NCBI GenBank assembly: GCA_949316495.1
Contig: OX439008.1
Coordinates: 42,459,511 to 42,523,510 of the forward strand
DNA length: 64,000 nt
Direction: 5' to 3'
Source of the DNA: Amphiduros pacificus
Taxonomy: Eukaryota > Annelida > Polychaeta > Phyllodocida > Hesionidae
Made by a program: the position numbers and the translations under genes. A model generated the notes under the pieces. That model was not told the origin of the DNA. It did not search any database and was given only the letters and a program-made list of their open reading frames with translations. The first letter of the stretch is position 1, and every line of letters starts with the position of its first letter. Positions 1-11,056 of the stretch are shown one piece after another.

Positions 1-1440
1 AAGAGCGATTATTGACATCTTTTCACTTGCCATATTTTGAGAGAAGATTTGGCAATATAGATCCTGTTAACATCACACAGTGGTTCCAAGTCCTGTTGGG
101 CATGGCACATATGATGTTTTGTCTTTATGTTTCTTGGGTCTTTGGGTTTCTATTATTTTTTTCCTTACTTGTTCCTATCTTCACCATTTATTATTGTAGC
201 TATTGTCCTTTTAGTTGCTGTATAGACATCATTATATAATGAGTTGATTTTGCCAAATGGGATGGGTGGTATTGATGTAGGGGGCCTCAGTATTTTAGCA
301 GCTGGTCATTGAGGGCAAACAATTGGACAATAGCAGTCCAACAACAAATACAAATGTGATATTTAAATCCATTTTGATCATTAAATGTCCATGACATCAT
401 TTTGATGAGAAAACAATGAGACCACCTGTTCTTAACTGTTAATTATGGAGGCCCTGGGCCAGGGATTAGTAGGCCAAATGCAATTTATGTTTGTTTCTTG
501 CTCCAATAACAATTTTCATAGTTTAATACAAGATAGACTGGACAAACTACTAGATAAAGTCCAGCTGGATATCGGATTTCAAAAAGTTGTTAATATTCTT
601 TCTTTTTTTGTTCAGAATATAATCAGTGGTAAAGATGTAATGGTTGACAACTATTCTAACAATTTATATAAATTGTTTTTCGCAAATGATCCAAATAATA
701 CATGTACTATGATAACAAAATTATAATCATTCCAACATTTCAATGAGAAATTATCAGATCATAAAATAATGATAAATTTGATAAATTTTAAAGAAATTGC
801 TGGGAATGTACAACAAAAAAATAGCATGATTTGGCCTAGCATTTGGCATGAGAACAGTTTTGATGAAATGCCTCGGGGTGGGTCCTTTTTGATAATTTCA
901 CATAGAGATGATGATGAATTAGTATGGGTCATCATGCATCACATAGCAAATGTAAATATTTTAACAAAAAGAAGACAGAAATTATTTTGAAAGTCGATAT
1001 GTAATAAAAGGTATTGAATTGTGAAATACTGTGCAATGATAATGGACAAAAATGACATAATATAACTGAATATAACAAGGATACAGTTATTTAAAGTTTA
1101 TATTGAATATTCTGATTATGTTTTATATTCTAGAGGAGGGTACCAGTATTTACTTTTGATTTTTGCTTCATTACCATAACCTGAGAAACACATTAATATA
1201 TTCAAATGTTTAATGAATATTAGGATAATTTTGTCAGAGTAAAAGGGGAACTGTTCCTTTGTTAGGCAGTTTAGATCATTACAAAACAATTATTTCAGGC
1301 AGTTTGGCTTGCTGTAGCAAAAACCTGCCTTGTCTTATGAATGTTTAATGTTAATTAATTGATTTATTGTCACAGATTGATAGAATTATTAATGATAAAA
1401 TCCTCCTTGTGAGAAACTCAGACAGTAATTGACATTAAAA
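1..1440. other. Non-coding AT-rich stretch
   Basis: No supported gene. Short open frames of 73-93 codons occur (near 12-239, 445-726 and 769-990), but their composition is that of the surrounding AT-rich DNA. I see no convincing splice-bounded coding segment and no long repeat. Most likely intron or intergenic. Confidence 0.6.
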
Positions 1441-1489
1441 ATAACTCAGTTATTTGCCATCTTTCCAGCCATTTTGTCTAAATCAGTTG

Positions 1490-1960
1490 AGACCAAACTT
1501 TTACCTGTTCACGCATAAAAAGGCCCAAACTGTTCTTGGCTGGTCTAGGCTCGATTCAAACATGCAAACTTCACTTGTGGCTCGAAGTGGTCAGATTTCT
1601 CAATATGGTCATGGTCAATATGGTCATGGTCAATATGGTCATGGTCAATATGGTCATGGTCAATATGGTCATGGTCAATATGGTCATGGTCAATATGGTC
1701 ATGGTCAATATGGTCATGGTCAATATGGTCATGGTCAATATGGTCATGGTCAATATGGTCATGGTCAATATGGTCATGGTCAATATGGTCATGGTCAATA
1801 TGGTCATGGTCAATATGGTCAGGTAATGACCCAGCGTGACCTTATTTGTTCATGTTGATGTGTGATTTATATGCATGACCCAGACTGGTGTAATAAAATA
1901 ATGATTGCAAATATCTTATGTTCCTACAGTTATAGGGTCATGGAAATGCATCACATAACA
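1490..1960 (+). repeat. Dispersed TGGTCA-type repeat copy hosting a minisatellite
   Basis: The segment starts with GACCAAACTT followed by GTTCACGCATAA, a combination that recurs in variant form near 6831, 19046, 21650 and 29928. Downstream are many TGGTCA and TGACC words (AATGACCCAGCGTGACC, GCATGACCC). The 15-bp array at 1601-1820 sits inside and repeats the same TGGTCA word, so it probably grew from an internal piece of the element. The family is not recognised and the ends are not defined. Confidence 0.45.
1601..1820. repeat. 15-bp minisatellite, about 14.7 copies
   Basis: The unit CAATATGGTCATGGT is repeated head to tail 14 times plus 10 bases, with no differences that I can see. Because 15 is a multiple of three, several frames stay open. 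One + frame reads HGQYG repeats, another MVN repeats, and the - strand reads TMTIL. These frames are by-products of the array, not evidence for a gene. Perfect copies imply recent expansion or ongoing homogenisation, so length polymorphism is likely. Confidence 0.97.
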
Positions 1961-3450
1961 TATGTCTTCTTGAAAAGTATGCCTGAAACAGCCAGGTGTG
2001 AAACAATATGCTCACAAAATGGCTCACATCTGGTGGAGAAATAGGTTTTTGTTGCCGCTTATATTTGCATGAAGGTTTTTTGAACACTTTTGATAATGTT
2101 TGTACATCATTTGCATTTTTAATCCAGAAAAGTATCCTTTTTCCATGAGTCAGGTTTTAGTGTTGTCTAATTTGCAGAAATAGATTGTTATTCCATAGAG
2201 ACAGCATGACGAGTTTGTCATGTGATAGTTTCCTAATCCAGAGAAGATTTGTCCACTGGGAAATCCGTATTGAATATTTGATATGTTCCTAATTTGTTTG
2301 ATTTAATGTGTCTTTTTTTTTAATATGGGGATGACTTGATGTGACCTATATAACATGTGCAGTTTATTCCAAATCAATAGATAAATAAAGAAATAATTAC
2401 AGAATTCTGTGCATGTATTGTACCCAACATCTATTTTGGTATGCTAAAGATAGTTTCATTGACATTTTTTAACAATAGTACAACTACAACCACCCCCAAA
2501 GTTGTTAGAGACTTCGCTAATGAGGCCTGTATCGAATCATGAGATGAGTGGTTAATTAGGCCACAATAATGGTGAGCAACATTGCCCATTTCATGTAAGG
2601 CCTTGCCTGCATTAAGGCAGAAGCCCTGTGTCTCCCTCATCCCCATCACGACATTCTCATATGCTTGCCGTAATCATCTTAACCACATTGTCATCATACA
2701 TTGAGCCATTTTGTCTCCAAATTGCTGTCATTTTTACAATGTTTTCAAACATTTTTAACATGCTCGTCAGTTTTACATTTCATGTCATAACATTTCTTCA
2801 TGTCATAATATTTCTTCATGAGAAGTAAATTTGCTTATTTTTTAAAGAAGAGGATCTATATTTCAGTCTGTTTCTATGATGAACATTTATAACATTTTCT
2901 GTTTCCATATGTATCCATATTTTATGTGAAGTATATACTATATTTGCAAATTGTAATTCTTTTGCATACACAGCAAATATAAAATTTGTTATAACATTGA
3001 CATTATGTGTTCACAAGACTTGGAAAATATTGTCAGTATTTTTTTCTATGCTTTTCATCCATGGATGTATACATACATGTGTATTGATATTTGTCTAGCT
3101 TCTGTGACACTTCAATGAACATTATCTGCAGCAAGCAGACCACCTCTTGTGGCATCGAAAAATACAGTAAAATTCAAGGTCCATAGCAATTCTGTCTTTG
3201 ATCAAACATTGAAATAGGAAAGATATATACAGCAATAACATTTCAATATCAGTTTACAGATTTTTTATTCACATGGATATTATTTCTACAAATCAAAAAC
3301 ATTTCATTCTGTTAGTGTAAATTCTTGTAGGAAAAAAGTAGTTATCATTCACACCAGGAAGACATAAAAAAGATTTAGTATTCTTGTTCTATCCCACAGT
3401 TTACAGTAATTTGATGGAAATCCAATGAAAAACTTTACTTAAAGGTCATT
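1862..3450. other. Non-coding AT-rich stretch
   Basis: No gene or clear repeat recognised. Contains poly-T runs, a short doubled CATTTCTTCATGTCATAA-like piece around 2780-2825, and scattered short open frames without coding character. Confidence 0.55.
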
Positions 3451-3452
3451 TC

Positions 3453-4189
3453 CTAATGTACTGGACTTGAGTAGGTCATAGACCTTTGCATAAAGAGACA
3501 ACCATCTGGTCTGTCCATTTGGAAATATACACCGTGAAATGTCATTATTGCACTGAATGGCTGTTTTGAAGCTAAGTTTCCATGTTGTCTAATGCAAATA
3601 TCACATCTGAATAAAAGATACCACAAAAGTTCCCATAATCGTGTTCCAAATGGTTTTGTGCCATCTTTTCCTTTCTCTATTGACCTACAGCTTGCATCCT
3701 TCTTAATGTGGTGAACATCCCCGAGCAATCCTCGAACTGAACTCAATCACCTTCGCCTTAATGTACCCGATTCTACCAGCTTTCCTCATGTTTAAAACAG
3801 GAAGCTTTTTTCCAGGGCTGTCCTTCCTCTGGTGATGATAATTGATGGTGATGATCCTGTGTATAAACTCTGGTCCTGACTCAATGCATATCCCCCCCTC
3901 CAGCCCCCCAACAAACCCCTCCCCCCCAACATAATGCAGTGAGTTTAACATTCCACCATCAGCTCGCAGGTGGCCACGGATCAGGACCTCCATCTTAACG
4001 ACCTTGCAGAGATCTGTTGAGGTCAATGTTTTGCTAGTGAATTAGGTCATTTTGGCCCACCCAAAGGTCCCAAGGGCCTCTCATCCACCATTTTGAGGCG
4101 AGGGACATGAGGGCACCGCCCAGTCCTCCTGACGTGTGATGACCAATAATTGCCTGCATGTCCTTTTCACTTAGCTTTCTACAGCCATA
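3453..4189 (-). CDS. Possible coding block or decayed gene, minus strand, unrecognised
   Basis: On the - strand this GC-richer block carries three successive open stretches in different frames. The first runs 4189-4034 (51 residues), directly after the acceptor-like TATATTTCAG, and includes KLSEKDMQAIIGHHTSGGLG. The second runs 4026-3703 (107 residues) and includes ESGPEFIHRIITINYHHQRK. The third runs 3746-3453 (97 residues) and includes IMTFHGVYFQMDRPDGCLFM. These pieces look protein-like and change frame, as spaced exons or a frameshifted copy would. The second includes a C-rich run at 3893-3931 that yields a Gly-rich stretch and weakens the case. No domain is recognised and I see no consistent donor sites. 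It could also be a conserved non-coding element. Confidence 0.3.
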
Positions 4190-4199
4190 CTGAAATATA

Positions 4200-6940
4200 C
4201 AGTCATCTTTGTGAAAACAGACACAACCATTTATATTCTAACAATTTACAACAAAGAAAGAAATTTTTTTGAAAATTTGTAGAAGTCTTGTTTTTCTCTT
4301 ACTGCTAAACAATAATTTATCAAGATGCTAAATGTTTTTTTAGATTTTTCTTCCTATTATCACATAGTTTCATGACTTGAAATTTGAAATTGATGAAGCC
4401 TTTTTTTACTTATCATAATAGAAATAATGCATTTTCTGTTGATGTGATATATGATATATATGGCTTGAGGTTTTTGCATGATATGTGGCATTTGTGACAT
4501 TTTCACCCTGCTCGTATTGCAACTTCTGCTTGTAACAAGATTTTGGGCAGTGTAACCATGACAACCACCTGATAAATAATGTATACCAGTCTAAACTTCC
4601 CTTTTGGTCCTCATCGCTCTTTGTGCTGGTTCCCCATCATATATAATTTGTTTTGCAGCTCCTGAAACCAAACATAATACATTTTCCTGACTTCGGTTCC
4701 ACATAAAATGCTCTATCCAAATTAATAAGAAATACCAGAAAGCAGCAGACTATTAACTGTCTTGCAACCACATTACGCAGGACAGATAAATTACCAATTC
4801 GAGATCTGGCTGGGTCTGAAAACATATCTCAATAGCATATTCTTATTGGCATATTTATGGTTATATAATTATCTCTCGCCTATGATGGACCCGTTTACGC
4901 AGCTCTCTTGCCAAGTTTTTGCAGCACTTCTTTCATGTGTGAAATTATTCAGCGACCCTTGAATGTGTTTCTGCCATCATACAAGTGGATGTGTCTGCTG
5001 CATTCTGGGAAATCTTGTGACTTGTGCACTGTCATATCCCATAGTTTATCAGAATTGAAAAACATTTATGGTACAAGTCTGGGACAGACAGTTATTGTGT
5101 CATCACAAAACATGATCAAGCGATACAAAGTTGTTGTGTGACTCTATTTGGTCATGCTTAGTTTTAGTGAGTGTGACCTATTGTAAAAACCAAAAATGAC
5201 TTTTTTATTTGAGTTTTCGAATGACTTAATAGATGTTTGGCACAAACTCTTCTATAAAAACTAGCATGGGTTTTGCTGTTTCCTTTGTAAATATCATGTC
5301 AAAGATAGACCTTATCATGTGAACATATTTAAATTGTCAACACACAGTTTGCAAAATTTATATTCTTCATTATACTCAAAGCCTATGCCTGATAAAACAT
5401 AATGTTTTATTGACATTTTGAATTCTTTACTGTTAAACGCTTTGTTATAACATGCGGAGGATTTAAGATGTTCACAGCAAGATGCTGTTAGATAACATTT
5501 TTCTTATGCAAATCTCTTTACCATCCGCAAGATTTGCAACAATTCATCTGTGGGCAGAGCAGGGCTAGAATAAAAATGAGATGATGCAGAGATGTACAGA
5601 TGTAATCATCGCTGAATACGGGGAGGCAAGATTATATTAATCCTAATTAGTGTGCCCGGCAGAAATAGATGGAGTTTGGGAGGCAAGCTTGTATTTATCC
5701 CAATTAGTGAACCTGGCAGAATATAGATGGGATTTGGTTTGACTGTGTGTACAAAATGACTCTGTACATGCACCTAAATGGGCTCGCAAACACGGGCAAT
5801 TTTCTCCATGTTTTAACCCCTGCCTTACAAGTCTATGTTCATCAGCACAACTGTTAATTGCGCTTTGATGTGAACTGTTTCTCAGACTTCTGGTTTTTTT
5901 TGTGATGTAAGTTTGATTTAAATATTTTGTGAACATCGTCCGTCACTGATATTAGTCACTGATGTTTTCAACTATAAATTTGATATTCATAAGTATATTT
6001 GTGAACAAGATATTATCAGGTCTTTTTGTAAGTGACATCAAACAGAATGCAAATAATAGAAGATATAGGTATAAATTTAATCTTGTATTCAATATAAAAT
6101 GCATGAAATCATTATACAGTCTGATGGCAAAAATACAGATTTACACTTCCTTTGATATATTTATCATCAAGATGAATTATATTAAGAAATAAAAGGCAAA
6201 ATGACAGGCATGGAATGGATTTACATATGCATTGAGATGAACCCGGGGAACACTAGAAACAGAAGCAGGCAAGATGTCCGCACTGATATTAACTTACTGC
6301 GAAACGATGAGCTCAATGATAAGAGATAGAGAAAGTTAACGGATGATGTTTTTATCAAATTTGTTCATGCAGTGAGTGTTCCCCCAGGGGGCACCACTGT
6401 GTAATGATGCTAATATCTGGTACATGATACGGGATGGATTAGAGTTCCCCACTCCCTTTACATGTTTTTTGATGAGTGTGAAAACCTTGTAAGTGAATTA
6501 ATGCGCTCTTGAATTTTCATCACAAAGCGGGAACATTCAGCATGTTGTGCGTCTGAATATAGCATCTAACCGTGCAGAAAATGAGCACAAGATGTTTGTT
6601 TTATCACCCCAATCACTCCCCGGGGTTTTATTAGAACTCCCAAATTGCAGAATTACACAGCTCACATTATGTTCTTCTTATAAATTGTCAAACACTTTTC
6701 ATATTACCCTCTTAAAATGCAAGAGCCTGCTTGGTAATTACCATTTCTTGAAAAATATCTATATAGTGTGGATATAAACAACCTTATAGCCAATATCTGG
6801 GAAGAGTTATAATGAATAGCAAAAGTCTGAGTCAAACATCAATTTGGTCACGTATAAAAGTGACTAATAAAATGTTACTTACGACCAAAGTGTGACTGTA
6901 TTGTGTCTGGTAGGATGTTTACCTGACTAAAGAGAACCAA
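4200..6940. other. Non-coding stretch with small GC-richer patches
   Basis: No gene supported. A short local duplication is visible at about 5625-5730, where GGGAGGCAAG...TTATATTAATCC and a related GGGAGGCAAGC...ATTTATCCCAATTAGTG piece follow each other about 60 bp apart. A TGGTCATGC word of the dispersed family occurs near 5150, and a clearer copy (CAAACATCAATTTGGTCACG) at 6833-6852. Otherwise unremarkable AT-rich sequence. Confidence 0.5.
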
Positions 6941-6950
6941 GCAAAAGTTG

Positions 6951-7230
6951 GGCTGTTATGGCAACTTCAGACATAGGAACCTGAATGGTGTGCTGTTATG
7001 GCAACTTCAGACATAGGAACCTGAACGGTGTGCTGTTGTGCCAACTTCAGACATAGGAACCTGAATGGTGTGCTGTTGTGGCAACTTCAGACATAGGAAC
7101 CTGAATGGTGTGCTGTTATGGCAACTTCAGACATGGGAACCCGAATGTTGTGCTGTTGTGGCAACTTCAGACATAGGAACCTGAATGGTGTGCTGTTGTG
7201 GCAATTTCGGACATAGGAACCCGAATAGTA
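6951..7230. repeat. 40-bp minisatellite, 7 copies
   Basis: The unit is 40 bp with core GGCAACTTCAGACATAGGAA. Seven copies run head to tail and differ at a few sites (TTATGG/TTGTGG, CTGAATGG/CCGAATGT). The last copy degenerates into ACCCGAATAGTACACTGTCA, after which a shorter AATAGTAAACTGTCATGTTA piece repeats once. Forty bp is not a multiple of three, so no frame is favoured. Confidence 0.95.
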
Positions 7231-7239
7231 CACTGTCAT

Positions 7240-8165
7240 GTTACCTGAATAGTAAACTGTCATGTTAGCTCAACTGTTGCTCCATTGTTGTGTATCACTT
7301 GCACCATACAAAACTTGGTTGCAGGGAATGATTGCACAGATATGGAAGCAGAGAAAGCACACAGTTTGTTATCTTGAGGGCACCATAGGCACCATTGCTT
7401 TACCCTTCCGCTTCAGTATTGTGGGTCACTGAGAGCAGAATCAAGCACAAGACTCCTAAGATGGCCAAGGTATCGTGAGGCCACCACAGCTGGTTTGCTG
7501 ACTATCTGTTTGCTCGCTGCACAGTATCCCAGGGCACATGCCAAGCAGCTCAGCTCTAAAATACAACCGCACTCAATAGATAGATATGTATTGGTTGTAT
7601 TCACCAATTCACATCACAATCTTATATCATATTCTTTTAATAATGAAGAAAAAAAGAAAAATTTGATTGACAGTTGAAAAAACATGGCAGATATATCAGA
7701 CAATGAATGCCACTTATGAAAAAAAATATGATATGCGGAAGTGATGACACTGTTCACCTGTGGTGCTATGTTGATCACCTAGCACTCGAGATGAGTGATC
7801 GCATGATGACATTGTATGGAGAAGCATCCAATACCCCCAGTCTAACAACATGGAGTGGTGGGAAACAGGTGTTTCCCTGACAACACAAGCTATGCAAACT
7901 GACAGGTTCTAATGACACAATGGGTTGCCATGGCTACCTGAGGGAGAAGCCATTGTTCTGGGTCACATCGAAGTTCTATGACTGGAATCCTGTCTAAAAT
8001 CCTGGATGGAATGGAAGATAAATAAATATTGATCTTGTCTTTGTAAAGGACTTCAAATTTGGTTTAGGTTTTTGGCAAAAAGGTTTTGTTGCAAAAGTAA
8101 TATTGCATTGGAATATGCTATTTCTTTTAAAGAATGATGATTAATCGAAATATTTTGTGGGTACA
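7240..8165. other. Non-coding stretch between two minisatellites
   Basis: No gene recognised. Contains moderately GC-rich sequence at 7400-7560 and 7740-7990, with no coherent spliced frame. Confidence 0.5.
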
Positions 8166-8170
8166 ATAGT

Positions 8171-9413
8171 GGGTTGGATTGCCATAGCTGTCAGATTCGA
8201 GTCAGATTGCCATAGCTGTCAGGTTTGGGTTGAATTACCATAGCTGTCAGGTTTGGGTTGGAGTGCGAAAGCTTTCAGGTTTGGATTGGATTGACTTAGC
8301 TGTCGGGTTTGGGTCTGATTACCATAGCTGTCAGATTCGAGTCAGATTGCCATAGCTCTCAGGTTCGGGTTGGATTACCATAGCTGTCAGGTTCGGGTTG
8401 GATTGCAAAAGCTTTCAGGTTTAGGTTGGATTGCCACATCTTTCAGGTTTAGGTTGGATTGCCATAGCTGTCAGGTTCAGGTTGGATTGCCATAGCTGTC
8501 AAGTTTGGGTTGGATTGCCATAACTGTCAGGTTCAGTTTGGGTTGCCATAGCTGTTAGGTTTGGGGTGGATTGCCATAACTTTCAGGCACGGATTGGATT
8601 GCCATAGCTGTCAGGTTTGGGTTGGGTTGCCATAGCTGTCTGATTTTGGCCTGATTGCCATAGCTGTCAGGTTCAGGTTGGATTGCCATAGCTGTCTGGC
8701 CTGGGTTGGATTGCCATAGCTGTCTGGCTTGGGTTGGATTGTCATAGCTGTCTGGCCTGGGTTGGATTGTCATAGCTGTCTGGCCTGAGTTGGATTGTCA
8801 TAGCTGTCAGGCCTGGGTTGGATTGTCATAGCTGTCAGATTTTGGCCTGATTGCCATAGCTGTCAGGTTCAGGTTGGATTGCCATAGCTGTCTGGCCTGG
8901 GTTGGATTGTCATAGCTGTCAGGCCTGGGTTGGATTGTCATAGCTGTCTGGCCTGGGTTGGATTGTCATAGCGGTCAGGCCTGGGTTGGATTGTCATAGC
9001 TGTCAGATTTTGGCCTGATTGTCATAGCTGTCTGGCCTGGGTTGGATTGTCATAGCTGTCTGGCCTGGGTTGGATTGTCATAGCTGTCAGATTTTGGCCT
9101 GATTGTCATAGCTGTCTGGCCTGGGTTGGATTGTCATAGCTGTCTGGCCTGGGTTGGATTGTCATAGCTGTCAGGCCTGGGTTGGATTGTCATAGCTGTC
9201 AGATTTTGGCCTGATTGTCATAGCTGTCTGGCCTGGGTTGGATTGTCATAGCTGTCTGGCCTGGGTTGGATTGTCATAGCTGTCTGGCCTGGGTTGGATT
9301 GTCATAGCTGTCAGGCCCGGGTTGGATTGTCATAGCTGTCTGGCCTGGGTTGGATTGTCATAGCTGTCAGATTTTGGCCTGATTGCCATAGATGTCAGCC
9401 CCGGGTTGGATTG
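8171..9413. repeat. 28-bp minisatellite, about 44 copies, with higher-order variants
   Basis: The unit is about 28 bp with core GGATTGTCATAGCTGTC. The left half (8171-8700) is heterogeneous: GCCATAGCTGTCAGGTT forms, a few indels and some decayed units. The right half (8700-9413) is homogenised to TCTGGCCTGGGTTGGATT and TCAGGCCTGGGTTGG forms. A distinct variant, CAGATTTTGGCCTGATTG, appears at irregular multiples of the unit (near 8838, 9003, 9086, 9198 and 9366). This is the mark of unequal exchange of multi-unit blocks. Confidence 0.96.
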
Positions 9414-9419
9414 CCTTCC

Positions 9420-10010
9420 CAAGCAGCACAGTCGAGATATTAGCACACAGGGGAAGGTTGGATTGAAACAAGAACTGACAATTGCTGGAGAATCCCTCAG
9501 GGAAAAATATACCTCAGAAAAGCTGAGCAGGATTAATGAATATCAGTGTAATTAATGACTTATCCACCAGACTGTATACAGCCCAGGAAATGAGCCCTAA
9601 TGCTGGCATAAAGAAAATATCCCTTCTGAATGGCAAAGTTTTGAGATGGAACACTTCTGGCTATGAAGTTACGCAATAGACCTATACGTCTGATAATTTG
9701 TCAGGAAATGAGATTTCCAGGGCTTTGTATGGAAGTTTTATCCTGTCTCTATATTTTTTTTCTTAATCTTCATTTTAACAGTGCATTTCACATTAGTTGA
9801 TTATATCAAGATATAATCTGAGAATTTGCAAAAACTGTTTTCCTTTTGAAATGTAAGACTCAGTAGACAAATTCTCTTCTGATTTGGAGATTTTAAGTCA
9901 ATATTTCAAATGTAGATCTGCTTTCATGTATTGTCTATGGGATGTCATTTTGTACTGTATGGGGTGTAAATGGTATGATTGAGATGGACAGGATAGAAGA
10001 GTCATCTGAT
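9420..10010. other. Non-coding stretch
   Basis: No gene, transposon or tandem repeat seen between the 28-bp array and the C-rich repeats. A poly-T run near 9755 is the only low-complexity feature. Confidence 0.5.
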
Positions 10011-10017
10011 ATCCCAA

Positions 10018-10220
10018 GAGTGACCCCCCTGGGTGCTGTATGTGAGACATCCTGCATCAGTCGTATAGCCTGGTCTGTAGAGTGTCCCCCCTCGGGTGCC
10101 GTGAATAAGACAGTACCATGATAGTTTTCTGATTGTAGACTACATTGTGAGCGTCCCCCCTGGGTCCAGTGGTGCTGCCTTCATACCAGCCCATGACTCA
10201 CACCCCCCTTGAGGGGCCTC
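10018..10220. repeat. Degenerate about 60-bp C-run repeats
   Basis: Three to four diverged units begin with a C-run: GTGACCCCCCTGGGTGCTG, GTGTCCCCCCTCGGGTGCCG, GCGTCCCCCCTGGGTCCAG, and a final CACCCCCCTTGAGGGGCC. The sequence between the C-runs is only weakly alike (GAGACATCC.., AATAAGACAG..). This is probably an old tandem duplication. Confidence 0.6.
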
Positions 10221-10565
10221 TAAGGCTTGCTCTAATAATTGTTTGCAGTTGAAATAGCCATTGACTTGGTGATGACGAAAATAGAATGCTTGCAACATGT
10301 TCACAATTTATTGTAGATATTGTCTGATAGTTTATCAAAATTAAATGGAGAGTGATTCTCTAGCATCAGAATAATGATCAGTGTTGATTCCAAATGACAA
10401 GAACTTAATATGATTAGAAATTAACCTGATGAAATGATGAGAAATTGCATGCTCCAAAACAGGACTTCTCTCTCAGTGAGAAGATTGAACCACTAGCAAT
10501 ACTACCAATATAATACACAGTAGAGAAATTGTAATTTTGACGATAGAAATGTTGGTAGGCAATTT

Positions 10566-10630
10566 TGGTAAGTAGTTTGGTAAGTAGTTTGGTAAGTAGT
10601 TTGGTAAGTAGTTTGGTAAGTAATTTGTTC
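10566..10630. repeat. 12-bp minisatellite of GTAAGTAGTTTG, 5 copies
   Basis: GTAAGTAGTTTG is repeated about five times, with the last copy GTAAGTAATTTG. Each unit carries GTAAGT, the ideal metazoan 5' splice-site sequence. On the opposite strand the array gives a repetitive LPNY frame that is an artefact of the 12-bp period. Confidence 0.95.
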
Positions 10631-11056
10631 GGCAGTTAGAATGTTCATTATGCACTTTACCTGACAATAGTTCACTACTCACTATCACTCAGAGCAATGG
10701 CTGAGGTATCACCTAGAATTGTAATAAGGTTTGCCAGAGTGTGAAGACATTGTCCCCTCACATCCATGATCACAATGGATAATTTGCCTCAAATGATGTC
10801 AGTGACATAAGAACCCTCGGATGAGCGCAGGGATGCAGGATGCAGGGATTAGGCAAATATCTAATGTTGAGATGGGGAACTGGGACACTCACCTCGGGTG
10901 TCCAATCCCCACTCAAAGCTCTCACTAGATGGAGCTTGTTTCCAATTACCCTACCTACCCTCGTTCAAACCAACCATCCTGAAAGTTTTTTGTTTACTTT
11001 TAGGATGAAAAGACTTAGTTTCAATTTTAAGGTCATTGAAATATATCCATTTTCAA

